A DNA stretch of 64,000 nt from Isoetes taiwanensis (taxonomy: Eukaryota > Streptophyta > Lycopodiopsida > Isoetales > Isoetaceae), in the NCBI GenBank assembly GCA_021234155.1, contig JAJEKV010000387.1:181608-245607 (forward strand). The letters are read 5' to 3'. Positions 19,906 through 32,184 of the stretch are shown here, piece by piece. The translations under genes were made by a program, and so were the position numbers. Every line of letters begins with the position of its first letter. Positions within the stretch are counted from its first letter, which is position 1. The notes beneath the pieces were generated by a model. The model saw only the letters and a program-made list of their open reading frames with translations. It was not told the DNA's origin and ran no database searches.

Positions 19906-22054
19906 ATAGTTGGATCCTTGGATGTATGATAACGAAGTCTAGATTCAAGTTGAGGTTGTTGGATTATGCTAATAGTATTCAATTGAATATATGTGGAGAT
20001 GATGGCCTTAGAGGAGGCGTGACAAATTGTTTTATGAAGGTATGTGAAATTGATTACATGGTATTTCTATAATCTTGGTTGATTTTCTATCCTGCAAAGC
20101 AGATAAGCTAGAAAAATGTACTTCATCAAGGGGCTAACTTTGATTTAGGGTTGCCAATGTGCGCATAGCATGGAAGTGATGCTTGAGGGAGATTAAGTTA
20201 CAGGTATTGCGTTTCACTTTGGTAACCACTTCTTATAATGTAGATGTGATCTCGTAGTAGCATACTCTGGTGGCAAGAAAATTTAGAATAAGCAGTGCAT
20301 GATATATAATGCCTATGATATTCAGGGAAGGTTCATCTCACCATATCGGGTGAATAAGATTCTTGATGTGATGTTAGGTGCATCCTTTTGAAGCTAAAAA
20401 TTGAGAAAACCCAAACATCTATATATTGCTATCCCGGTGGTGAAATAACAATAAGTTGCTAAGTTGATAGCATTCAGGCTATGGTGGGATAAGGTTACAA
20501 CACGGTGGTTGTAAGACAAGTTTTGAGAATGCTTAGATATGCTTATAAAATAAGATTGGCGTGATAGTCAGATTGAAGCTCATGTGTAAATAGCAGATGT
20601 GTGACGTAGAAGGAAATGTCATGATTACATCATGGTCCTACTTGAGGTCTATAAAGTTGTTGGCCTTAGGGTTATGGCTAGAATAGTCGGTGATAGCCTT
20701 GAAAAAGTTCTTGGCCTTGAAAAAACTTCTTGAAGTATAAGAAAGCTTTAATGGAACAAAGTGGTCGGGGTTACGCATTTATATTTAGAGAATGATATAC
20801 ACTTAAATTATGGCAGATTGAAGAATTGATTGGCCAAGATTGAACAATGTTATCTATCTTATGGATAAGGAAGAAGAAGACGATGAATAGAGGAATAACA
20901 TATTTAATCGTGGTAGTAGGTGAACCATGAAATTGAACGAAAGAGTTGTCGGATAAGGCCCGGACATGAGATAAAGGCGAGGGGAATGTATAGACATGGG
21001 GAAGTGCCATTTTTGAAAATCTTAGAACGTAATAGAAGAGTTGTAAGTACATCTAGTAATGGTGCTTCCATGTATTGTAATTATTTGGCATGCTAGAAGT
21101 GATTGTAAATTAATGGAGGGATGGTGATTGCATTACTTGATTAAGGATACAGTCAAAGGATTGAAGTTGTGAACGAAATACATGAAGTAAGAGCTTCACT
21201 GAAATTAACGGCAATTGATGCCTATAAAATCTTGTTGAAAGACTAACCAGTGTGATGGGGTAATATGTATGGAAGTAGGCTAAATATAGAGGCCAAGTGT
21301 ATAGCCTAGGATACTTCAATGTCATTGGATGAACTCGTAGAGGAATTCTCTGTACCATGGGTTATAATTCTTATGGGATCCCTTGTATCAACTTAAGCAT
21401 ACCTAGCTATAAGATACCCAGACTGGGGGACTTGATTATGTATTTTGCTTGTTACTTTTTGGATTTGGCCACCCAAGAAGTCTCAAGAGATTACATATCT
21501 AGTTCGACGAGTATCTCTTTGGAATGGTGGGTTTTTTTTCTATGGCACGCATTACCTTCTTTATGAAAAGTTACGTTTAATCGCATTATGTTTATTATAT
21601 TGAATTGGATATGTAGTATACTCATAATATTTGAGTTAGTTCTAGACTTGGCGGTATGTTAAATTGAAAGTTAGAAGGGTCGTGCATTGGAGCTATCTAA
21701 TATGTATCTTTCCTTTAGCTTAAATTACTTGTATGAAGCTAGCTTTGAATTTTCAAGTTTGGAGATGCATCATCTTGGATTGGAAGGCTAAGCAATTGTG
21801 TTTGACAAGGATGGGTCAGTTCTAAGGGACAAAATTGTATTCATTTGGGAGTATGTTGAATTGAGGATTAAGATGTGAAAGCATAAAGGGAAGAGACCCG
21901 AGTAATTAAGGAGGCAGACTATTAAAAAAAAATTTAGATCAATGGTTGAGTTTGTTCCAATGAAGATGTCACAAAGGGAGATACAAACTAGATTTTTCAT
22001 GAGTGCTCTAAGATGCACCCATGAGGACATGGGTTGAATTTTTGGAGGAGAGAC

Positions 22055-23730
22055 TGTAACGGACCTAGCAACCTAGCACCAACATTAAGATGTAAGTAAC
22101 GTTGCATTATATAAGAGTGCATTTTCAAGGTAAAATAAATGATTATGTGCTAGGAATACATGCATGCAATGTGTCCATGCATGCAGTGTATGCATGCATG
22201 CATGCAAGGGCATTGCTAGGTTATATAAGTGCAACAATATTATTCTTGATTTCTTGGGGGAAAGGAGTTTTCCATGGGGAAAGAAGTCTTTTATGTGATG
22301 GTGAAGCATTAGGAAGGAGATAGATTGAGATGGATTGTTGAAGGAGGCGAGTTGTGTGCGAGAGATCCGGGAGCGTTCTTTGGGAGCTGAGAGGAAGCAG
22401 CGGGATTCCAGTGGGGATCAAGCCTTACACTGGGGGTTTTCTAGTGTTTGTATAGTCTGTGTTGATTTAATAATGATTTCTTTGAGCGTAGTATAAACTT
22501 GGAGTTAAATCATATGAGCATGGTCATGAATAGAATAGAATAGGCATGCATGGTTAATGGATAGCGAGCATATTAACCAATTCAATAAACTAGTTAGCGA
22601 GGGGTTATGGAAGCCACCGTCATTAAGGTTATAAGTAGTAATTTGAAGGAAGTTGATCTAGTTAAAAGTAATAAGATATTAGTGAATGTTGTATTTTGCT
22701 TAAGCAGGGCATTGCATGTTGCATGGTAGAGATAGTAATGTTTATATGAGGATTTCCTTTGTTGCATGAGGTGTAAATTATGGAATTTCTAAGGTAAATT
22801 TGATATGGAAATGTGCCTAATTGATATTGGGTGGAATTCATAGTATTGTGATCTATGTGTAGTATAATTCTTTGATATAGACCCTGGGGGGCGCGAGTCT
22901 AGGTGCGATGGTCTAGACTCGCGGTTATTGCACGATGCTATGGTATTATTTGAACATCGGGCGTTGGTACCATATGGTACAACGTCATGCACGATAAGTG
23001 GTCCTCCATCTTTGGGCCTTGGCGTGGATGGGTGTGTACACTGCGTGGTTACCCCGCCTCTATGTCAGCGGCTTTTGTCGGTACCGAGTTGACCTTGCTC
23101 GGACCAGAGGAATATTGGTTGCAATGTTGATGCTATGATTGCTTGGTTATTGTATATGTGTTTTTAATGTTGGAATTAAGTTGCAATGGTCATGCTTGGC
23201 GTAATTATGCATTGTGATTATGCTTGTTGGACTAAGTAACCTAGGTTGCGTGGGGGAGGCTACGGTAAGGCTAAGTTATTGTTCTAAGTTAAGGCTTTGT
23301 GGTGATTGTTTTAAGATATATCCTAGATCCCCGATCCCCACTTAGTCCATGTGACTAACCCAGTGGTTGATGGTGTAAGCAGAGGTGTGAGATGCTCTAA
23401 AAAAGTAGCCAAGCTTCGGAAGGCGAGAGTGGAAGTGTGTGGATTGCTATTCAATAAACTTGATTATTATTACTATTATTATTATTATATATGGGCTTGA
23501 AGTTACAATTATTAAGATCATTCATAGTGTCTTGGGATATTCTTTGAAAGTAATGGGCAAGTACATGTTTGGAACCTTAGAATATGTACAAAGATTAAAT
23601 TCTTTACCTAAGTGTTATTGTTGCAGATGCATGAGTTAATTTCTTAAGTTTTTAAGCTTAAGTAGATCCAATGGTCGAGATTGATGGGATCTCCAGTTAC
23701 CATAAAGGTTAACTGGCCAGGCCCGTCACA
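22055..23730 (+). repeat. Second, unrelated ~1.68-kb LTR-like unit inside the nested element
   Basis: It begins TGTAACGGACCTAGC directly after a purine-rich GGAGGAGAGAC. It ends GGCCCGTCACA directly before another primer-binding site GTTGGTATCAGAG (23731-23743). These are the usual LTR borders, yet the length and interior differ from the 158-bp LTRs. A 10-bp stem (GCGAGTCTA...TAGACTCGC, about 22892-22922) lies inside. It looks like the LTR of a larger non-autonomous (LARD) family. Confidence 0.6.
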
Positions 23731-23848
23731 GTTGGTATCAGAGAAGGTCTCGAGTTCGAGTCTCCATGGGTGCCTATATGCATGGGTAATTTGCAAAGAC
23801 TTGGTAATCATTGTGGTATAGCCCGAGCATAGTTCTAGTGGGAGAGAC

Positions 23849-24006
23849 TGTAACGGGCCCATGGTAGACCGCTCGAGTATTCGAACCTTGAATGTGCCTG
23901 TGGGGCGTTCCCGAGACACCGGCATAAATGGGTAGAAGCGACTACTCATAAAAGTCTAGACGGTTTTGCCCAGTTGGTTAAGGGCATGTCGGTTAGGAAC
24001 GTTACA
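23849..24006 (+). repeat. 3' LTR of the nested element (158 bp)
   Basis: Identical to the copy at 19734-19891 and followed directly by the TAGAG target duplication. Between the second primer site (23731) and this LTR lie only ~118 bp, with a B-box-like GGTCTCGAGTTCGAGTCTCC at 23754. Confidence 0.95.
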
Positions 24007-25210
24007 TAGAGCGAGAAGTATCAGGACAACCGCCCCAATCAGCGTCAGTATAACCAACCAATTGTGGACCAATACCTTGACGAACATAAACCAAAGCATG
24101 ATCGATAGTGCCTTTTAGATACCGAAGAACTCTTTTGGCTGCATTCCAATGTTGGCGTCCTGGATTAGACATAAATTGTCCTAATGTGTTGACAACATAA
24201 CTGATATCTGGCCTGGTGGCATGGGCTAAGTACATTAAAGCACCGATAAGATTTGCATATGGATATTGAGCCATGTCAAGGCCTTTCGGCTTACGTTTAA
24301 GGACACATGTGTTTGAGTGAATTTGACGTTAACTCCCAAGGGGTTGGACCGAGGTTTAGCATTACTCATATCATATTTGTCAAGTAACTCGAGAGATATA
24401 CTTTCGTTGGCTCAATCGTATGCAATTATCGTGGACGCTCAATTTGAAGTCCAAGACAAGATTTGATAGAACCAAGATCCACCATGTCAAATGCGCCAAG
24501 ATTATTCTTACACCGAGCTAGAAAATCAAGACATTTGGATACTAAAATAGTATCATCAACATATAAGCATAATAAAGATAAATGCAGGACCAACTTTTTT
24601 GTAATAGAGATTTGCGTCTGCAGCGGTGGGTAAGTAACCATCAGAAATCAAAAATGCATTCATTTTCGTATACCGCACGCCGCGGGATGCTTGTTTTAAA
24701 CCATATAAAGCTTTTTCGTAACTTGCAAACCATAGGTGTGGGACCCGTGATCTTGTAGCCATCGGGTTGTTCCATATAAATATCCTCTCAGAAGATCGCC
24801 ATTGAGGAAGGCCGTTTTAACATCCATTTGATGAACATATAGATTATGGGCTTAATCGCAAATGCTAACAAAGCGCGAACAGTCGCAAGGCGTACCACAG
24901 GCGAGAATGTCTCATGATAATCAATTCCAGCAATTTGAGAAAACCCTTTCGCAACCAAGCGTGCTTTGAATCTGTCAAAAGTACCATCTGCTTTAGTTTT
25001 AACACGGAAAACCCACTTACTTTTAATAGGTTTGCGACCAGAAGGAAGGGCAACTAAATCCCATGTGCCTTTGCTTATCAAAGAGTGATATTCAGCATCC
25101 ATTGCTTGTTGCCAATATTCCTGCTCATCAGAATTGAGAGCATCATGAATAGTAATGAGTTTGAGAAGGGAGACAAAAGTATAATAGTCGCCAAAGAAAG
25201 TAAGGGGGGC
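24007..25210 (-). pseudogene. Copia reverse transcriptase domain (arm A)
   Basis: RT blocks on the minus strand: GTWDLVALPSGRKPIKSKW and KARLVAKGFSQIAGIDYHET (about 25060-24890), then FASYEKALYGLKQA (about 24735-24690). The catalytic LYVDDTILVSKC is near 24575-24540. The conserved end is ALMYLAHATRPDISYVV and QHWNAAKRVLRYLKGT with GYTDADWGGCPDTS. There are frame changes near 24860, 24740, 24600 and 24300. The last residues abut the nested insertion, after which RNase H resumes. It synthesised the element cDNA when functional. Confidence 0.85.
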
Positions 25211-26612
25211 CGCCGTCGAGTAACACGAGAAGTGTGAAACTTCGTCTTTGAGACATAACTTCAGGAGGTTGTATAGATGGTTCTGCATGTGGCTGAGGAA
25301 CATTATCATCCATCGAAATAATATTGTCATGTAAGTGAGCAGATATATCCTCATATTCGCCTCCAACACTATCAGGTAAATCCGAAATATCAGGCAACAA
25401 TGAGACTTCTTCAATGGCACGATCATCAAAAATATCGTCATCATAGTGTTCTCGGAAATTTGATAGAATATCATGAGTAACAGATGGCGAAGGAGACTGG
25501 GCCATAATAGTTTCATTAACAATAGTATCTCTACAGCGGCAAAGAACAATTTTCTTAGAAACCAAATCAAATAGTCGATAAGCTGGTGCAGTATCAGCAT
25601 ATCCTAAAAAGATAACCTTTTGAGCAACTGGTTGTAATTTACTCCGTTTCTCCTTAGGAATATAGGCATAGGCTTGACATCCAAATACTTTAAAATGTGC
25701 TACTGTGGGCTTCTTGCAAGACCATATCTCAAAAGGTGTGAAACCAGCGACAGATGAAGAGGATATACAATTTTGAACATAAACGGCTGTACTCGCTGCT
25801 TCAGCCCAAAATTGTGTATTTAAACCAGAATGAAGCAACATACTCCGAATAGCATTCAAGACGGTCCTGTTCTTACGTTCTGCCACTCCATTATGCTGTG
25901 GTGTATGTGGTACTGTAAATTCTCTCAGAATGCCAGCATTAGTACAAAAAGAGTCAAATACATGATTCTTAAATTCACCACCATTGTCACTGCGAATGCT
26001 TTTTAAGGGCACATCCATCTGCAATTCCACCATTGCCTTCCACTTACAGAACGTTGAGAAAACATCAGATTTCTTCTTGAGAGAAAAGATGAAAGAATAA
26101 CGTGAGTAATCATCAATGATTAAGAGAAAATATATGGCACCACCAAGTGACCGTGGCAATGGTCCACAAAGGTCCATATGGACCAACTCCAAAATAGAAG
26201 ATGCACGAGGTCCAACATGATTAAAAGAACGCCGACAAGGCTTACCAAGTACACAAGCCTCACATGGTGCCAAGAGTGCCCGAGAATCCATCGAGAAGCC
26301 ATTAACGACACCATGTCGCTTCATGTCCAACAAGACTGAAAAAGAGGCATGACAAAAGCGTCCATGCCATAAATCTCCATCAGGATGTCGTGCAGTAAGA
26401 GCATAGATTAGACCATCTGTAATTCGGTACTCATATAAATTGTGATGGCGCATGCCAGTACCAAGTATTAAGCCATCTTTCAAAAGGTAGCAAAATAACT
26501 CATCAAAGTAAAGATGAATACCAACATCAGTTAATCGAGAAACAGAAAGCAAATGACGATGTAAAGCAGGAACATGTAAAACACCACGCAAAGAATGAGA
26601 AACGGAGAAACG
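25210..26612 (-). pseudogene. Copia pre-integrase zinc domain and integrase (arm A)
   Basis: An uninterrupted minus-strand frame runs to about 25230. It begins with VLHVPALHRHLLSVSRL, followed by the HHCC zinc-binding region (LWHGRFCHAS ... CEACVLGKPC). The DDE core follows: VHMDLCGPLPR, IRSDNGGEFKNH, and HTPQHNGVAERKNR with its Glu. Then come FWAEAASTAVYVQN and the GKKPTV-like KPTVAHFKVFGC region. Near 25235 a small indel shifts the frame; the downstream RT linker continues in the neighbouring frame. Integrase inserts cDNA into chromosomes. Gag and protease are absent upstream because the copy ends at ~26612. Confidence 0.9.
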
Positions 26613-26619
26613 GAGAAAA

Positions 26620-28670
26620 TTACAACCAGTTGCTCAAAAGGTTATCTTTTTAGGATATGCTGATACTGCACCAGCTTATCGACTGTTTGATTTGGTTTCT
26701 AAGAAAATTGTTCTCTGCCGCTATAGAGATACTATTGTTAATGAAACTATTATGGCCCAGTCTCCTTTGCCATCTGTTACTCACGATATTCTATCAAATT
26801 TCCGAGAACACTATGATGACGATATTTTTGATGATCGTGCCATTGAAGAAGTCTCATTGTTGCCTGATATTTCGGATTTACCTGATAGTGTTGGAGGCGA
26901 ATATGAGGATATATCTGCTCAATTACATGACAATATTATTTCAATGGATGATAATGTTCCTCAGCCACATGCAGAACCATCTATACAACCTCCTGAAGTT
27001 ATGTCTCAGCAAGAGTTTCACACTTCTCGTGTTACTCGACGGCGTCCCCCGGTTACTTTGTGCGACTATTATACTTTTGTCTCCATTCTTGAACTGTTAT
27101 TATTCATGATGCTCTCAATTTGATGAGCAGGAATATTGGAAACAAGCAATGGATCTTTGCATATCACTCTTTGATAAGCAAAGGCACATGGGATTTAGTT
27201 GCCCTTCATACGGGTCGCAAAACCTATTAAAAGTAAGTGGGTTTTCCGTGTTAAAACTAAAGCGGATGGTACTTTTGATGATTCAAAGCACGCTTGGTTG
27301 CGAAAGGGTTTTCTCCAATTCTTTGGAATTGATTATCATGAGACATTCTACTTTGTGGTACTTTTTGCGACTGTCGGCGCTTTGTTAGCATTTGCGGTCG
27401 CCCATAATCTATATGTTCATCAAATGGATGTTAAAACGGCCTTCCTCAATGGCGATCTTCTGAGGAGGATATTTATATGGAACAACCCGATGGCTACAAG
27501 ATCACGTGTCCCACACCTATGGTTTGCAAGTTACTTAAAAGCTTTATATGGTTTAAAACAAGCATCCGTGCCTGGTATACTAAAAAATGAATGCATTTTT
27601 ATTTCGATGGTTACTTACCCACCGCGCAGACCATAAATATCTATTACAAAAAGTTGGTCCTGCATTTATCTTTATTATTGCTTATATGTTGATGATACTA
27701 TTCTAGTATCCAACGGTCTTGATTTTCTAGCTCGATTGTAAGAATAATCTTGGCGTGCATTTGACATGGTGGATCTTGGTTCTATCAAATCTTGACTTGG
27801 ACTTCAAATTGAGCGTCCGCGATAATTGCATACGATTGAGCCAATGAAAGTATATCTCCTCGAAGTTACTTGACAAATATGATATGAGTAATGCTAAACC
27901 TCATCCAACCCCCTTGGGAGTTAACGTCAAATTCTTTGAAACACATGTGTCCTCAAACGTAAGCCGAGGCGTCTTGACATGGCTCAATATCCATATGCAA
28001 ATCTTATCTAATTGCTTTAATGTACTTAGCCCATGCCATCGGGCGGATATCGATTATGTTGTCAACACATTAGGACAATTTATGTCTAATTGGGGACGCC
28101 AACATTGGAATGCGACCAAAAGAGTTCTTCAAGTTATCTAAAAGGCACTATCGATCATGCTTTTTGGTTTACGTTCGTCAAGGTATTGGTCCACAATTGG
28201 TTGGTTATCTTTGTGATTGGGGAAGTTGTCCTGATACTTCTTGCTCTACAAGTGGAGCATGTTTCTTTATGGATAATTCTTTAATCTCTTGGTATAGCAA
28301 GAAACAACATTGTGTTGCTGTGTCCACCACTGAAGCAGAATATGTTGCCGCTAGTATGGCCAGCAGAGAGTTGGTCCGTTGCGGCGTCTACTTCAATCTT
28401 TTCAACAAGTACTCATCGGTCCCAAGACTTTTACATTGTGACAATCAGAGTGCCATATCTTTAATTAAGGATGAGGTCTTTCATTCAAAATCCAAGCATA
28501 TTGATATTCATTACCATTACATTAAACTGGAAGTCAAGAAAAAGACAATTATGCTACAGTATTGTCCTACAGATAACATGATTGCGGATATCTTTACCAA
28601 AGCTTTATCTATGACAAAGCATGAAGATTTTACCACTCAGTTGCGGATCCTCCCTTCGTCTTCTACTTGA
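26620..28670 (+). pseudogene. Copia integrase C-terminus, RT and RNase H (arm B), multiply frameshifted
   Basis: 26692-27060 encodes the integrase C-terminal acidic linker (REHYDDDIFDDRAIEEVSLL) in one frame. RT fragments follow: WVFRVKTKADGTFDDSKHAW, HQMDVKTAFLNGD, LKALYGLKQAS. The YVDD box near 27690-27700 is displaced, and VNTLGQFMSNWGRQHWNA follows. RNase H (28235-28670) is again open with TEAEYVAASMASREL and LHCDNQSAISL. At least six frame breaks make it non-functional. It preserves the unoccupied insertion site (CTTGCTCTACAAGTGG, about 28239-28254) of the nested element in arm A. Confidence 0.85.
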
Positions 28671-28850
28671 TAGATACTTTTTTGAAGGGTGCCACGGTTT
28701 TTCCTTTTGCTTCCCACAAAAGGTTTTTTAACCCGGGCACATGACCAAGGCTGCAAGGGGGGATGCATGTGCATCCTTGGTCACCTTCTGAGTATTTGAA
28801 TCACATATATTTTGGTTTCTTTCATTGAGAGACCAACGTTGCAGGGGGGG

Positions 28851-29083
<233 letters not shown>

Positions 29084-29132
29084 AGTTTTTGTACTATCAA
29101 GGGGTATGAACACCTGGGATTACATCCATAGA

Positions 29133-29179
29133 CGAATTTGACTTAAACGAACAAAATATTGTTCGTTTGAGTCGAATTG
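29133..29179. repeat. 46-nt imperfect palindrome
   Basis: GAATTTGACTTAAACGAACA faces TTGTTCGTTTGAGTCGAATT around an AATA centre, a stem of about 20 bp with two mismatches. It lies just outside the truncated Copia LTR. Confidence 0.8.
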
Positions 29180-29384
29180 TACAATCAATGGTTGTAGGAG
29201 AACGATCTTTGCATAATGATTTCAGCAAAAAACATGGTTAATTCATTTTCAAGTTGATCAGCATAATGTCCCTATTTTGGAAAGCACAAAACCTTCTTAT
29301 TTGGTTTTCTCCCCTTTATAGAAAAATGCGAATAATATGTACCTTTCCCTCACATCTATGCATAGATATATTTTTTTCGATGGT

Positions 29385-29445
29385 TACAATTACAATTCCA
29401 CTTTCTTTGGACGATAAAATCATATTCTATTCTATTCTCTCCCAA
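29385..29445 (+). mobile_element. Solitary LINE 3' tail
   Basis: TTTGGACGATAAAATCATAT is followed by TTCTATTCTATTCT. It matches the core and pentanucleotide end of the LINE 3' tails elsewhere; only the last few dozen bases of the element are present. Confidence 0.6.
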
Positions 29446-30208
29446 AACAGTTATAGTTTTAAATGTGTTTTAAATGCCTACCGAATTAAATATATCACTT
29501 TCAAGAAATTGAAACTAATATACCAGTATCAAGAAATTATTATGCAACTTTTAAACTATCCTTACTCTATGATGTGAACATCATGTTCAAGCAAAACGAT
29601 AATAGAATTAGCCCCTTCCCATTCCAATAAAAAAAAGGAAGGAAGAAGAGACGCATAGCATGATGGATTGCTTCTTAATTCTACATCAATCAAATTCAAC
29701 ATCAATCAAATAATGAGCTTCTTTTAAAAGTAGTAGCATGCACGAGAAACATTTGCACAAATATTTTAGCAAGCTAGAAGCAAAAGTCACTCCATTCTGC
29801 AAGGTTAAATTGAAAAGGCAAGCTAAATTTGAATTAAACTGGAAGAGTCGAGCTATAGCTGAAGAAGCCAAAGTCAAAAATATTATTTGATGCATGTGTT
29901 AAGTCGAGAAAGTACATGATAACAACAACATCCATGCAACCTACCAAGTAGTTCCACAACGTCTAACACTGCGCAAAGGCCATTTTTTCTTACATGGTCA
30001 TATTTAAACAAATTCAAGTGGCGCGCATTTACTTGATCGTCAATTGCTACCATTTACTAGCATTCTAAATTAATTTAAGTGTTGCAATTAAATCCGAAAC
30101 CCAATAGGCCACTAAAATCAAGGTTTGCATTGCCACTAAAATCAAGATCCAAAAAACAATAGCGATATATTATTGAAATCGCTTGCAACAAAAGTTTAAT
30201 TCCAACGT
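29446..30208. other. No recognisable gene
   Basis: AT-rich, with short frames only. ATCAATCAAATTCAACATCA-type short duplications occur near 29685-29710. Confidence 0.35.
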
Positions 30209-30405
30209 GGTTATGGTTTTCTTTCATTAGTTATGAAGTGAAGTGCGTAGCTTAGTTTTTTCATTGCTAGTAGCAGTCAATATGCTTGTGACTCATTCAA
30301 AGGGTAATTATAGTTTTCTTTCATTAGTTATGAAGTGAAGTGCGTAGCTTAGTTTTTTCATTGCTAGTAGCAGTCAATATGCTTGTGACTCATTCAAAGG
30401 GTAAC
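30209..30405. repeat. 98-bp tandem duplication, two copies
   Basis: The block beginning TTTTCTTTCATTAGTTATGA occurs at about 30216 and 30314. Each runs through GCAGTCAATATGCTTGTGAC to CATTCAAAGGGTAA. The copies are nearly identical. Confidence 0.9.
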
Positions 30406-30899
30406 GAAACAACAGGTCTTCACAAGAGCGCCCACTGCACATGTAAACACAACATGAAATGATATCATCGGATTACGCCATTCCTATGGGGCAGTGTAGG
30501 TGACACGTCTTGAGTGTATATTAGCAAATATGTTCGAGATGTTTATTCACACTAGTTGACCAATGACATGAGGTGCTTATTCATGGTAAGTGACTTAGTA
30601 AATGAATATTAGGCAACTTGCATAACATTTTAGATTATGTTGTATTTCTGCATGATTTCAACATGTGTGTGCATTTTAGACATGTGTGTGTCAGGCAGGT
30701 TCAGTAAATTAAAACATGTGTGGTCCAAAGCACTGTGGAGTTCTAAGCCCGCATGTTCAACTAATAAATTTGTGGTGTCTTAACCAACAAATTATTAACA
30801 TGTTACTTTAGTTTTATGCAAGTCAAACATGCAAAGCCAACACAAAGCTAATACAACCATAAATTCCAATGAATTTGTTCTACGCTTATTGAAGAGAAT
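30406..30899. other. No recognisable gene
   Basis: No coding or structural signal identified. Confidence 0.35.
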
Positions 30900-31420
30900 A
30901 ATTTGTGCCAGTTATGTGCTTCACCATCTCTTCATCCAGGCCTCTAATCCTGCAAGCAATAGACTTATGTTGGTAAGAGAATTAACAGCCAAAAAAAGGA
31001 AAGTCTAGCCAGCTCACATGTTTCAAGTAGCACTTCAACCATATTGAGTTGCCATTCATGTGGATAACAATAAAGAATCTTTTTGCACCCATCATAACAA
31101 ACAGTGCGGGAGCTTTTTCTATAGGTAACAATTAAGACAATCCCTTGAATACACATGTCAACCTAAAGGAAAAACATTCATTTTGTGGTCAGGCATGAAA
31201 CAAATTTAAAAATCTTAAAAGCATCCAAAGTACGTCAGCTTAATTATTTGTCAGGAACTGATCACGCATATTCACACAGAAACCTAGAATTGCTTAACAC
31301 TCAACAAATAGAAAACGTACCCGATAGAAACTTCGACCATCAATAATCCGTCCTTCCACCATCGCAGAATCTTCATTCGAGAGAGCTAATCAATTGAGAT
31401 GAGCTTGCAAATTGGTCCTG
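30900..31420 (-). other. Three exon-like segments of unidentified gene(s)
   Basis: Three minus-strand segments have splice-like borders. One ends at a CGG|GTACG donor near 31322 and reads ALSNEDSAMVEGRIIDGRSF. A second (about 31157-31012) reads YRKSSRTVCYDGCKKILYCY with PHEWQ and ends near CAT|GTGAGC. A third begins after TTGCTTGCAG near 30940 and reads IRGLDEEMVKHITG. The second vaguely suggests a zinc-ribbon OB-fold protein of the RPA/MEIOB kind, but I cannot confirm that. Whether they belong to one gene is unknown. Confidence 0.25.
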
Positions 31421-31654
31421 CAGAGCATGTATACATCTATCAGACCTGTGCCATGCATACTTAATAAATTTAATTGCTGGCATGCCTTGTCAATCCCAAG
31501 TTCATAAGCGTTGCAAAGAAATATGCAAACATGCATAAAACTTGTACCAAGGCTTTTTGTTGAAAGAGAGTCCCATAGCAATGAGCAAATATCCCCGACA
31601 CACTCATATAAAAGAATTCAAAGCCTTGAATGCTTTATATTTACGTGCTAAGAC

Positions 31655-31885
31655 AAAGTAAAAACAGTTCTGTCAGAACCACATTTTTGGGGCACTACAC
31701 ATTCTTTACAATCAAGACCCACAACAACTGATTCTAAGTTTGTATGTTGATCATCAACAAGAAACTCTGTAAGTCCCAAATTCTTTTGGACATGTCAACA
31801 AAAGCTATGGCTACTGCTCTATCATTTTCCTGAGCATTTGGAAGAACAGCCATAACTCCTGGAGATTCCACTTGTGTACACATCA
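31655..31885 (-). pseudogene. MSH2 (DNA mismatch repair) exon fragment with 1-bp deletion
   Basis: The minus strand reads VESPGVMAVLPNAQENDRAV, AIAFVDMSKR and, in the next frame, LGLTEFLVDDQHTNLESVVV and GLDCKECVVPQ. This matches the connector region of plant MSH2, which has the same order of hydrophobic strand, D(L/M)(T/S)xR, LGLAEF, DD, TN(L/V)ES and C(K/R)EC. A single missing T after AAAAGAAT breaks the frame in the middle. MSH2 is the common subunit of the MutS heterodimers that recognise mismatches. No other MSH2 exons are present nearby, so this is a displaced fragment. Confidence 0.7.
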
Positions 31886-32044
31886 TATTGAAAAGGTATA
31901 CAATACAGCAGAATATCTGTCTGCTGGCAGAACATTGCAGGCATTTTCAAGAGCAAGGTTGAACAACTTTGCTTCTAAAATACAAAAAATCCCCAAATAG
32001 TGAAAACATCAGCAAAATTGAACGGAGATAGATAGAATTTCGTA

Positions 32045-32184
32045 CCTCAAGCTTAACAGAGAGGCTGAGCTGAGCAGGCAAGGTCGAATTTCAACAGGCA
32101 AGGTCGCATTTCAGCAGGCAAGGTCGGATTACAAATGCTGACGGCTTCTCTCCAAATACCTCCTGCAACTGTAACAACCATTTA
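32045..32184 (-). other. Exon-like segment with a 22-bp triplication
   Basis: After GTTACAGTTGCAG the minus strand reads EVFGEKPSAFVIRPCLLKC, meets one TGA, and ends SLSVKLE at a GAG|GTACGA donor. On the plus strand GCAGGCAAGGTCG-type units of about 22 bp repeat three times (32071-32133). The triplication probably disrupted an original exon. No family assigned. Confidence 0.3.

Larger units (their letters stand above)
19734..24006 (+). mobile_element. Young non-coding LTR element (TRIM/LARD-type chimera) nested in Copia arm A
   Basis: It is bounded by 158-bp LTRs (19734-19891 and 23849-24006) that I find identical base for base. Ends are TGTAACGG and CGTTACA. A 5-bp target duplication TAGAG lies at 19729-19733 and 24007-24011. 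The empty site is confirmed by Copia arm B, which reads CTTGCTCTACAAGTGG without interruption. A primer-binding site TGGTATCAGAGC follows the 5' LTR (19894), and a purine-rich GTGGGAGAGAC precedes the 3' LTR. No frame in the 3.96-kb interior carries a retroelement motif, so it must have been mobilised in trans. Identical LTRs imply a recent insertion. Confidence 0.9.
19016..26612 (-). mobile_element. Ty1/copia element, arm A (5'-truncated, split by a nested insertion)
   Basis: On the minus strand the order is pre-integrase zinc domain and integrase (26612-25210), reverse transcriptase (25210-24012), RNase H (19728-19307), a polypurine tract (complement of CCCCCCCTGC at 19127-19136) and the start of the 3' LTR (TGTTGGAGATGC from 19126). 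Integrase before RT identifies a Copia element. The gag, protease and 5' LTR are missing: the element stops at about 26612, where a second copy begins in opposite orientation. A 4,273-bp LTR element is inserted between RT and RNase H. Confidence 0.9.

Noticed and set aside
22102-22323. ORF with Ala-Cys-Met-His repeats
   Set aside because: It comes from ATGCATGC-type simple sequence inside the LTR-like unit.
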